From the NCBI GenBank assembly GCA_022925895.1, contig JAKSYS010000725.1, positions 1 through 30,133 on the forward strand: 30,133 bases of DNA. The letters run 5' to 3'. Source of the DNA: Fragilaria crotonensis (lineage: Eukaryota > Bacillariophyta > Fragilariophyceae > Fragilariales > Fragilariaceae). Both the position numbers and the translations under genes were made by a program. Shown one piece after another: positions 20,426 to 28,967 of this stretch. The notes beneath the pieces are model-generated. The model worked only from the letters and a program-made list of their open reading frames with translations, made no database searches and was not told the DNA's origin. Each line of letters begins with the position of its first letter. The first letter of the stretch is position 1.

Positions 20426-20503
20426 GTATGAAGTATGAATACTGTGATTCTGTGATACCCTGTGGATGAGTTGTTGTAGGACATTCCTGGTATGATATAT
20501 GTG

Positions 20504-21073
20504 CAGGGGTGTCCTATTTAAGGCGGGCGCCTTAATTTTGGGGCCAATCGCCTTTTTGAAGCCTTGAAATAGCGCCTTAAATAAGGTCCTGTAGATTCTA
20601 CGCTACAAACATACCATCATGTAGAATTGTACGTGTAAGTTTGTACGGAGCATTCTCGTAGCATAGTACGACAGTACTCCAGTAGATAATAAACAACATA
20701 CAGTAGACATGGATACAGTACCTTGTTGTACAGTACTCCAGTATATCCGTAGCCAGTAGCAAGATGCTTTACTTGGACTTGGAACTCAACTGTTGCAGTG
20801 AAAAAAGCTGAAACAATTGAAGTTACTTCCATGATTGTTCATGGTGAGCTGTGAGGTCTGTTGGCAGTGTTATTTTCATGATGGACTGAAGTGGGGATGA
20901 GCGTTGCAGCTGCTCTGTACAGTCATGAACCTTAACTCTAAATCCCCAAAACCCTAACCCCTAACCCCCACCGCCTTACACCGCCTTTTTGAAGGTCCAA
21001 AAAAGCGCCTATATTAACTAATTAAGGCGCTGCTAGGCGCGCCGGCCCGGTCGCCTTAAATAGGACACCCCTG
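20504..21073. mobile_element. Second non-autonomous hAT-type transposon, 570 bp
   Basis: Ends are CAGGGGTGTCCTATTTAAGG and the inverted CCTTAAATAGGACACCCCTG. They are flanked by the perfect 8-bp direct repeat TATATGTG (20496-20503 and 21074-21081). Subterminal regions carry repeated AAGGCG/CGCCTT motifs in both orientations, a usual hAT transposase-binding layout. The interior has a short telomere-like CCCTAA-type stretch at about 20958-20973 and no transposase ORF. Its end sequence differs from the first element after CAGGGGTG, so the two belong to different hAT families. Confidence 0.93.
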
Positions 21074-21081
21074 TATATGTG

Positions 21082-21372
21082 TATGAACTATGAACACACA
21101 ACACACTTATACATGTCATACACTGTATACATAATCGTACATTTGTACCGGTATCATCGTACTGTACATCGCATGAGATTCTTTACTCGGAACTCGGAGT
21201 ATTTCAGACAGACGAGATCTGACCGTGGAGCAACTGGCAAATGTTTCTGTCTCATTTTCTGCAACCTCCATTTCCTGTCTAATCATACTCCCTACACCCT
21301 ACCAACCCCTCCCCTCTACAACGAGTACAGGAATCAATTACACTCTGAAAGATCAGACACTTGTATTCAATC
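21082..21372. other. Spacer upstream of the methyltransferase gene
   Basis: Rich in GTACAT/ATGTAC-type motifs; ORFs across it are short and lack protein character. It presumably contains the methyltransferase promoter, with the second hAT insertion directly upstream. Confidence 0.35.
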
Positions 21373-22583
21373 ATGCCGCATGGAACTTCTCATTACGCAA
21401 CGACATCTCTCTTGATGATCGGCAGTGCTGTGGGTGGAGCGGTCATCTATGCTAGCGTGAAGAAAGCGTTCGACAAGAGGAAAGCAGACCCAGAAAAAGA
21501 TCATTCCATCGCGCATGACCTTGTGTGGACATGCATCGGAGGGGCCATGCAGTCATCCATGCTCTACATTGGAGACAAACTGGGACTCTATACTACGCTT
21601 CGCGAATGCTGCCAAGAAGATGGATCATCTATCACAGCTGTGCAGTTGGCGAAATTATCAGGATTCAACCAACGTTGGCTCCGAGAATGGCTGGCGCAGG
21701 CTTCCATGGGGATCCTCGTACTTTTGCCTGGTCACGGCAATGACGATGAGTCGCTTCACTACCGTCTTCCAAAGCCACAGCTGATGTTCTGGCAGATCCT
21801 TCCTCGAAGGAATATGACATCGCAATGATTTCTTGTGTTCCAAGTTTGGTGAATCGAGCAAAGACCATGTTGCCAGAAGCCTTTCGCACGGGCATCGGAA
21901 GACCCTATGATGAACCTGAAGTGGCTCAAGGCATCGACCGCCAACACGCCGTCCATGTTCGTGACATCTTTATTCCACAAGTGGTACCCAAGGCCGAAAA
22001 GGGACGTGTTCTAAAATTGCTTCAAGACGGTTGTTCCGTTGCGGACCTGGGATGCGGCGCCGGCAACCTAGTAATAGCCATGGCCAGAACCTTTCCCAAC
22101 TCTAATTTCCATGGATTTGAAGTGTCCAAGGAAGCCTTGAGCATTGCTGCTCACAATATAGCAGGCTCCAAACTCCGCAACGTATTCTTGCACGATGCCA
22201 ACGAGGCTGAGAATTCTCTCGGCGATCACGAGAATGCCTTCGATGTTGTAACGACCTTCGATGTCTTGCACGATGCGCCTAATCCAGCAGCTTTGATTGA
22301 TCAAGTGCGTCGGGCACTCAAATCCAGCGGCGTGTGGCTGCTGGCAGACATTCCGGCAGCACCGACGATGCGTGATAACATTGCGAATCCGTCGGGGGGA
22401 CTGTACTTTGCATTCTCCGCCTGCTTGTGCATGTCCTGTTCGTTGTCGACGAAAGATGGTGCTGGATTGGGGACTCTTGGCTTTTCAGTACCCGTGGCCG
22501 AAAAAATGCTTACTGCTGGAGGATTTACAAATATTGACGTGATTCTGGAGAACACCAATGCAAGATGGTTCGTAGTAAGTTAG
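21373..22583 (+). pseudogene. SAM-dependent methyltransferase (winged-helix plus Rossmann type), one frame break near 21780
   Basis: From the ATG at 21373: an N-terminal hydrophobic segment (SLLMIGSAVGGAVIYASV), probably a membrane anchor. A helical dimerisation/winged-helix domain follows with GGAMQSSMLYIGDKLGLYTT, LAKLSGFNQRWLREWLAQ. The catalytic class I domain in the next frame has the SAM motif VADLGCGAGN, then FHGFEVSKEALSIA, FDVVTTFDVLHDAPNPAALI and the C-terminal GLGTLGFSVPVAEKML. This organisation resembles the bacterial Rv2258c-like methyltransferases; the substrate is unknown. The reading changes frame near 21780, where the second frame supplies ADVLADPSSKEYDIAM, so the ATG at 21825 is not the natural start. 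One small indel would restore one protein of about 400 residues. Confidence 0.8.
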
Positions 22584-22802
22584 ACTAGACCTACTGCTAT
22601 GCCTGATCATTTATCACTTATATCGATCATTATGCATATCTGAGGCCTGTCCACTGGCCAGCTGGCCAGGGCAGTGCGCCTACGTAACTCGGATGGATTA
22701 GTTTGCGTCTTAGGCCGGTGCTTGCAGCGAACGAAACGTCCCGCAAAACAGAACGCCGCGTCCATTCTGGGGAAAAATGGTCCTTACAGCCCCCAAAACT
22801 GC

Positions 22803-22828
22803 CCCCGAAAGGCGCGCGCGTTTCGGGG
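22803..22828. other. GC-rich hairpin
   Basis: Eight-base perfect stem CCCCGAAA/TTTCGGGG around a self-complementary GCGCGCGC core. It lies just inside the left arm of the long inverted repeat. Confidence 0.7.
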
Positions 22829-22851
22829 ATCCGGGTACTATTGATCGAAAC

Positions 22852-22876
22852 CACAGAACGCCGCGGGCGTTCTGTG
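22852..22876. other. Near-perfect hairpin CACAGAACGCC-GCG-GGCGTTCTGTG
   Basis: Eleven-base perfect stem with a three-base loop, 24 bases from the preceding hairpin. The AGAACGCCGCG sequence also occurs at about 22750, so this motif is repeated within the same element. Confidence 0.75.
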
Positions 22877-24046
22877 TGAAATTCGGGTTCGCACGAAACG
22901 CAACAATCGAGTTTGTGTATGAAGTGCTACGTAATTAGAAATTGGACTAAATGGGACCAGGCATGGGACGGTGTGGTACTACAGTACGCTGTGCCAATGG
23001 AGTACAATGCGAGTTGCGGTGCGCGGGCAGGCGGCTATTCTTGTCTTCGGAACTGATCTGATTGTCACAGATAACCGCATCCGATAGAGAAGCTCGTCGT
23101 TTGATCCGAGACGGCGAATCGTAGCATCCGAACGAAACGAGCGCCTGCCTTTCTTTTACGAGCCGCGCGGCATGTCTGTCGAGTGCTTCTTGCGGTTTTT
23201 TGGCCCATTTGCTCATGGCGGCAAATTTGTTCGACGAACGACGTGACAAGCGACAAACGAGACGACTGATCCACATGATAACTTTAGTACTTTTTTCACG
23301 CAACTACATTCAACGCCTGATTTCTTTTACACCTATACATGTCTATATAGTATATATAAAATGCTCTCCGATTCTGCGGTTTTGTGGTTATTTCTAGGGA
23401 GTACGCCTGTAAGGACCATATTTCACGTTTTCACGGAACAGTACGTGACGTCCGTTCTGCTGAAAACGTTTCGTTCGCTGCAAGCACCGGCCTTAGATCG
23501 TACTTGTACTGGAGTATCAGTTTCGCCTTTCGCCCAGAGAGGTGCCCTGCTAACCCCTATTGGAACGCCGGTACAGTGAGAACTGCGTACCAGTAGTGGT
23601 AGTAGGACTCGACACGTGACGACGGAAAATCCAACTCCAGGACACCTGGCCCCTGGCCCCTCGCGCTCAGAATGTGTGCCATAACCACCCATTCGTCGCA
23701 GACGACAATCCTCGCGTGTTTTCAATAGAATGGGCACATCATGAAGAATCGAGGCCGAACATAAACGAGAACACATTTGGTTGATTTTGACCGTTTTGAC
23801 CATTGCATCACCTTGACCTAAGGCCATGTGCAACTTCTCGATACTGTGTTGGTAGTATGGAAGCGCCTCAACGATCCTTGGTTGCATAGAATGCAAGGAC
23901 TTCTTAGAGTCATCATTGTCATGACTGTATCGACCAGGATCATGGTCAAAGCATTTTGCTCGATACAAAGGATGAGAAGGTATGTCTTCGTTCACTCCAA
24001 CGAGGGGTTGCCAATCGATTGAAAGGCAACAACATCGTTTACTTTG

Positions 24047-24499
24047 TCGAAGATTAACAAGAAAATATTTGCTACTCCTCATTGAGCCTAGCTCATGACG
24101 ACAAAAATTTTACCATTTACAATGAGACTGTCTGCGTCCTCGCTCATGTGTATGCCTGCGCTATCCACAATGGATCTAACAACTCCTCCATTAACAGACA
24201 CTTATCTACAAAAGGACTACAGGCATCGTCGCTTTCTCCTTCTAGTTGCACTGATATTGCAATCGTTGGAGGTGGTCTCGCCGGCTTGGCGCTGGCTCAC
24301 AACTTATTGCAGGAGTCGAGGTGTGCATGTGACAATTTACGATAAGGCCGTGGTGGGCCAGGGCGGAGCGAGCTCGGTTGCTGGAGGGTAAGTTGAGCTC
24401 GTGCGCACTCGTTTCATTACAATACATTGTACGTCGAGGAAGAAGAACGAAATATTTGCTATCCTCATTGAGCCTGGCTCATGACGACAAAATTTTATC
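24047..24499. repeat. Direct repeat, about 65 bp, copies at 24047-24115 and 24433-24499
   Basis: Both copies share AATATTTGCTA, CCTCATTGAGCCT(A/G)GCTC and ATGACGACAAAA, then TTTTA. The first copy spans the presumed start codon of the FAD oxidoreductase; the second lies inside its intron, 387 bases downstream. Confidence 0.9.
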
Positions 24500-25527
24500 A
24501 CCAAGATCTCTGAAGACTACACGTCATTTGTTGTTGTGAGATTGGTATCCAGAACCAATTGTGAATTGTGGCGCTCATAACATTCGTTGATTTTCTTTTT
24601 TATAGACTATTGCACCCACTTTCACCACGTGGCAAGGTGGTTCATTGGGGACTAGAAGGGTTGGCCTCGACGTCTCGCTTGGTGGACTCGGCATCATGTT
24701 TTTCTCCACATTGTGTTCTTCGAGATAAGCTATATCGAGTTGCCTTGACTGAGGAAAATGTGGCAACGTTGAAGGCTACAGCTTCATTAGATATTTCTCG
24801 ATGGATGGAAAAGGATGAAATGGACGCTGTTCTGGGGAGTAACAGCATGGGTGGTCTTGAGCTTTCAATGGGTGTCGTGTGATTCACGTGCCTTCTTATC
24901 TTGAGGATTGTACGCAGCATGCCAGAGCTTGGATCTATTGAGTGGCGTGTTACGAACGACTTGACCGATTTGGCGAAACACGAGGTTATTGTCTGGGCTG
25001 GCGGTGCTGGCATGCTGCAAGATGGCACTTTAGATCAGGCACTTATTCCAGTCGAGCTGGTTCGAGGTCAATCGCTGGAGATGAAACCCACGCACCAAAT
25101 TCCGCGAGAAGCTGCTTTATGCGGCAAGTACATTAGTCCGTTGTTGGACAACTGCATGCTCGTAGGAGCTTCGCATGAGTTTAGTATGGATCCAATAACT
25201 GAAATGGAGCTGTACAACGATCTGAAGGAAAAGTCATACGATCTCGCGCCTGGTCTTTGGGAGAATTCTACAGTTGAAAGAGTCACTTGTGGCTGGAGAG
25301 TTCAATCCAAACGGGGCGGCTTAGGCAGGCTCCCGATCGTGGGTCACTTGTCCAGAAACCAGTGGATATACACGGGTCTCAGCAGTCGGGGCCTGTTGTA
25401 TCATGCAATCTATGCCGAAAAATTGTGTTCCATGATACTTTCAGGGGACTACGGAGAAGCCTTGACTCAAGAGCACTCGCATTTAAATTGGTGGCGTTGC
25501 ACGTCTAAGAGTTCAATAAAGAATTAA
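24095..25527 (+). pseudogene. FAD-dependent oxidoreductase (DAO family), one intron and several frame breaks
   Basis: The dinucleotide-binding motif DIAIVGGGLAGLALAHNLLQ appears about 50 residues after the ATG at 24095. It is followed, one frame on, by GVHVTIYDKAVVGQGGASSV. An intron (24388-24605) then joins GG to A so that AGGLLHPLSPRGKVVHWGLE reads through, a hallmark of this family. Later come MDAVLGSNSMGGLELS, GCRVIHVPSYLED and HEVIVWAGGAG. The end is GRLPIVGHLSRNQWIYTGLS, SRGLLYHAIYAEKLC. Plant plastid and bacterial DAO-type oxidoreductases have this layout; the substrate is not known. At least three frame changes are needed (about 24200-24235, 24315-24330 and 24860-24945). The N-terminus MRLSASSLMCMPALSTM could be a mitochondrial or plastid targeting peptide. 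Confidence 0.78.
24388..24605 (+). other. Intron of the FAD oxidoreductase gene
   Basis: A 218-base intron with donor GTAAGT and acceptor TTTTTTATAG. Splicing in phase 2 recreates a conserved AGGLLHPL segment. It contains the second copy of the direct repeat that also covers the gene's start codon. Confidence 0.8.
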
Positions 25528-25576
25528 CATGGCAGCCCACTCAATCTGTTACTGACTTGACATAAGCATACCGGCG

Positions 25577-26414
25577 CTATGATTGACTGGCTTTGGATAA
25601 TGGAGATGCGGGTTCAGCCAAGCCAACCATAAATACACCTCCACGCTCATCTGATCCATACGCTGTTATGCCCACCACCGAATACACGTGTGAGTAGGAA
25701 GACGACGAAATGCGGATCCCGGGGGATGGCCGAAACTCCTCTACTGCTGCCTGGACGGCATCTAGGAGCGACGGAGGAAAGACCTGCAAGCGAATGCTCA
25801 ACTGAAATGGAAGCTTCTCTAGTTCGAACCAGAGGCGCCGTGCAACGTCAAGAATGGTGCCTCGTACAATGCCATTTATCGACGGATAGATCTTGTGGTA
25901 GCGCAGAGCATGTGTGTCGTGAAGGATATCAATCGCAGCGTTATAATCGTCTACCTTCATGTAGAGCATAGCCGCATCATTCAAAGCTACATCAAGGGAT
26001 CCGATGACTTCAACTCCATCCATATGGTTACTGCAGTAATGGCGTAATCCATGCAGGTTATTCTTAGGAACCTGAACGGCAAAGTTGCCAGCGTGTGCGA
26101 GGCGCATCATTTCTTCCCAGTCCTCCACATTCCGACGCTGGCGTTCGACACTATGTAGAGGTGTTGCATGACTGATCTTAACATCGACTTCTGAACATTG
26201 ATGCTGAAGGGCTGCTGCTGCCGATTCCGCGTTAACAAACGTCACGAACGCAACATCATCCTGTAATCTGATTTCTTCAATCTTTCCATACGCACGGAAC
26301 ATTCTGACTAAGTTGTCGATCGATCAAAGTTCCCCCTACGAAGACTCGGTTGTTCACAGGTGCAAAAGCGCATGTCCGCGCCAGTAGGAGCGCAACAGTC
26401 GAAAGGCAAAGCAT
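25577..26414 (-). pseudogene. Plastid-targeted RRM RNA-binding protein, one frame break near 26310
   Basis: The ATG at 26414 begins MLCLSTVALLLARTCAFAPV, a signal peptide with a CAFAP plastid-import motif. An RRM domain starts at once with RNP2-like NRVFVGGT. After a frame change at the GATCGATC repeat near 26310 it continues NLVRMFRAYGKIEEIRLQDD, VAFVTFVNAESAAAALQH (RNP1 region). The remaining 190 residues, helical then strand-rich (YPSINGIVRGTILDVARRLW, RLQVFPPSLLDAVQAAVEEF, YSHVYSVVGITAYGSDERGG), match nothing I know. A role in plastid RNA processing is inferred from the RRM and the targeting signal. The gene is convergent with the FAD oxidoreductase and head to head with the J-domain gene. 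The stop and downstream frame are clean, so a single indel separates this from an intact 275-280-residue protein. Confidence 0.78.
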
Positions 26415-26811
26415 CGTCAGTTTATGGGACGAACAGTCGCGGACTATTCTTTGGCAAATTTGTGAGAAGAATTGAGCATGATGTCAGGAATCCGGAACCA
26501 GAATTTGTCTGTATGTCACCCATCTTAACCAATCGAAACAAGGAATAACGCCATACGTCATTAACCTTGACCTTGTTGTCGAAATTTCCTTCTTGAAAGG
26601 AATGTGGCATTTGACACGTTTGAAACGGAAAGGAATTTTTTTGCACCACATTCGACATTCGACTCAGAACAACGGAACGGGATCACTGCCACATGGTGTC
26701 ACAAACGTCAACTCGCCCATGATTTCTGCTTTGAGTCGACAGTTTTGCCCTCCATTGCCCTTACCACCACTAGAGGAGTCCGCCTTAAGGAAAATCCATC
26801 TGCAGGAATAA
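26415..26811. other. Divergent promoter region between RRM gene and J-domain gene
   Basis: A 397-base spacer with the start codons pointing outward on each side, so probably a shared bidirectional promoter. ORFs crossing it have no protein character. It contains an inverted CCTTCTTGAAAGGA-like motif near 26590. No other element was identified. Confidence 0.45.
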
Positions 26812-27408
26812 ATGATTCGGTCAAGGATAGCGCTACGAGTTCTCGAGAGTGTTGTCCAAAAAAGATGTTTCAGTGTACCCGCAATCCGGTCCGCAAGACT
26901 TCTCCTGGGATTGGATCCCCATGTAGAAGTGACGGATCGCGTACTACGACAGGCATACCTTCAAGCTGCGTTGAAGTGCCATCCTGACGTGAAGAAAGAC
27001 AAGAGTGGCGACGAATTCACCGAAATCACTAGGGCATACGAACTGTTACAAGCTGGTGTTGTCACTGACGAAGATCTCGGTATCACCCCCGACGAAGACG
27101 AAACATTTCGAAGAGCTTGTATGGATTGGCTTGGATTGCCGGCGGAAATCGTAGAAGATAGTAAACGATGCCCTATTTTTCGAAACTGGCTGACCGGTGG
27201 GACGGAGGCTTCCATTCGCTGGCAACAGTTCTTGACGCTTCATGGAGGGCTTGCGCCAATGCTGCGACCAGTGTCGGCGTTCCTCGAAGACCAGCGAGTG
27301 CCTACCAAGGTGATGGAAAGACGGAAAAAGGTAGAGCTAGCTAGTCTCATGATGCTATCTCTACTAGATCTTATGAATCCTTTTGCAGCAGAGTACAGGT
27401 CACGTTGA
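26812..27408 (+). CDS. J-domain (DnaJ class C) protein, probably mitochondrial
   Basis: An intact 198-residue protein from the ATG at 26812. Residues 1-25 (MIRSRIALRVLESVVQKRCF) are basic and amphipathic, consistent with a mitochondrial presequence. The J domain follows: LLLGLDPHVEVTDRVLRQAY, the HPD tripeptide at residues 57-59 in LKCHPDVKKDKSGDEF, then ITRAYELL. J domains stimulate Hsp70 ATPase activity through HPD. The C-terminal half (DWLGLPAEIVEDSKRCPIFR, LTGGTEASIRWQQFL) has no recognised zinc-finger or substrate domain, so it is class C. A link to the mitochondrial Hsp70 system, as for TIM44 in the same window, is possible but only inferred. Plastid targeting is less likely because there is no signal peptide. 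Confidence 0.88.
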   Translation: MIRSRIALRVLESVVQKRCFSVPAIRSARLLLGLDPHVEVTDRVLRQAYLQAALKCHPDVKKDKSGDEFTEITRAYELLQAGVVTDEDLGITPDEDETFRRACMDWLGLPAEIVEDSKRCPIFRNWLTGGTEASIRWQQFLTLHGGLAPMLRPVSAFLEDQRVPTKVMERRKKVELASLMMLSLLDLMNPFAAEYRSR

Positions 27409-27656
27409 GGAGGTGATCTCCTGAATCTTGAGCATATTACTGGTACTGTATTACCGACGTACTGGAGTACAGTCTACTTGATCCGGGTTGTGCTGTAGCA
27501 GTACTGTACGTGATCTGCTAGAGAAGCTACTAGTGATCCAATGATCCCATCCAAAATCGGGTCCACCACTCTGTCGTCGCTGTTGGCTGTTGATTGTTAA
27601 CTGTCAACTGTCAACACATAAATGCTCTGCGGCAGATCAGAGAGCCAGGACCAACA

Positions 27657-28967
27657 ATGTCAAAGAAGTTTATCGGCTTGATAGGCTCAGGTTTTCTTCT
27701 TGCTGGACTGACAAATGCCTTTTCAGCACCATCGACAAGTGTCACAATACTCAACAGATCATCGTCAAGGCAACAAACTCGGCACTTCTTTCCTACAACA
27801 AGATGCGATGCGATTACTCGACCGATGACGTCCGTCGCGAATGATCTTGAAGACCCAGTCCTGAACGGATTCTTGATAGAACGATGTCCAAACTCACCTC
27901 GGCCTTCCCTGCGTGGGTGGTTGGAGCGTGTCTTTTGGCACTGAAAAGACCTCATTCCTTGACATGGGTCAACAATGGTCAAATTATTGAGACCATGCTA
28001 GCATTCGTCATGATCGGCATGGGAATGACTTTAGAAAAGAAAGATTTTGAAGACGTTATCTCCGAAAATTGGTCTGCTGTGCCCTTCGGCGTCCTTTGCC
28101 AGTTTGGTATCATGCCTTCAGCAGCTTGGCTAGTGGGAAGGGCACTTTTGCTACCCATTGATCCATCTCTGTATCTTGGTCTTGCACTTGTAGGGTGTTC
28201 GCCCGGAGGGACTGCAAGCAACTTGGTATCGCTCATCGCTGGAGCGAATGTCGCGCTCAGTGTTCTTTTGACCGCCTGTTCCACAATCTTGGCAGCTGTT
28301 TTGACACCTCTCCTTGTCAAGATCCTTGTCGGAGAGACCGAACTCGTTGTTAGCGGAAGGGCGTTATGTTTTGCCACTGCGAAGGTTGTTCTTGGACCAG
28401 TTCTGATTGGAATGCTTTTGAATGCCAAGCTTCAATCCTGTCAAAAAGCATCTCCAGGTTCACGCCATTTGCTTCCGTTTTGTTCGTGGCAATTATCTGT
28501 GGCGGTGTCATGGCCAAAAATGCCGCTGCAGTCCTGACATTGGGCGACATGTTCCCTCGGATTCTATTGGCGGTTGTGGGGACTCATGCCATTGGATTTG
28601 CTGCAGGCTATGGTTTACCAAAGGCTTTGGGTGGGTATGGAGAATCAACGTCTCGGACTATTTCCATCGAGACGGGAATGCAGAATTCCGCCCTGGCAGT
28701 CGTCCTGGCCCAATCGATAGGGCACCACCGTTGGCGGCTCTACCCGGTGCTATTTCAGCTCTTACCCATTCGTGTTTAGGATCTCTAATGGCGGCGTACT
28801 GGCGTATCCGCGATGGGAAAGGGTGTCGACCGACAATGGCGCATGATTCGAGCCGAGTATCTGCTATATTTTATAATGACCGGTTTGAATTACATAGCAA
28901 TCATGTACCGGTATTTGATTATCTACTATACGAAATACAATTTCTAGGCAAGCGGCAATCCTTCTAA
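27657..28967 (+). pseudogene. Plastid bile acid:sodium symporter-family (BASS) transporter, three frame breaks
   Basis: The ATG at 27657 starts MSKKFIGLIGSGFLLAGLTN followed by AFSAPS, a plastid ASAFAP-type signal. The transporter body follows in another frame: FPAWVVGACLLALKRPHSLT, MLAFVMIGMGMTLEKKDFED, and the signature LGLALVGCSPGGTASNLVSL. A third frame gives SVLFVAIICGGVMAKNAAAV, GTHAIGFAAGYGLPKALGG, SIETGMQNSALAVVLAQS; a fourth gives APPLAALPGAISALTHSCLG, AAYW. This is the SBF/BASS family, about ten membrane helices, which in plants moves pyruvate or other organic anions with sodium across the plastid envelope; the substrate here is unknown. Breaks lie near 27880, 28440 and 28715. The final frame ends at 28967, about 45 residues past the usual family end, so the true stop is uncertain. 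Confidence 0.82.

Larger units (their letters stand above)
22710..23495. repeat. Long inverted repeat, arms of 80-90 bp, spacer about 617 bp
   Basis: The first 30 bases of the left arm (from 22710, TTAGGCCGGTGCTTGCAGCG onward) match the reverse complement of 23466-23495 at 29 of 30 positions. The inner ends match again (ATGGTCCTTACAG at 22777-22789 versus CTGTAAGGACCAT at 23407-23419), with a diverged middle containing a shared CAGAACG. No flanking target duplication was recognised. It may be a foldback-type or unclassified DNA element. Confidence 0.75.
22584..24094. other. 1.5-kb gene-poor stretch with a long inverted repeat
   Basis: It contains the inverted repeat at 22710-22789 and 23407-23495 and GC-rich hairpins at 22803-22828 and 22852-22876. 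Two minus-strand open frames occur (22947-23303, 118 codons; 23423-24082, 220 codons). Neither shows a recognisable domain, and the second runs into a repeat arm, so both are left as unproven. The right end includes a 65-base block duplicated in the intron of the FAD oxidoreductase. Confidence 0.5.

Noticed and set aside
20933-20975. CCCTAA-type telomere-like repeats
   Set aside because: Only two or three imperfect units inside a hAT element; not a chromosome end.
22947-23303. Minus-strand ORF of 118 codons within the long inverted repeat
   Set aside because: Basic and low in recognisable motifs; a second overlapping frame is equally open, so coding potential is not supported.
23423-24082. 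Minus-strand ORF of 220 codons head to head with the FAD oxidoreductase
   Set aside because: Its 3' part runs through an arm of the long inverted repeat and its 5' end through the duplicated block; no domain was recognised.
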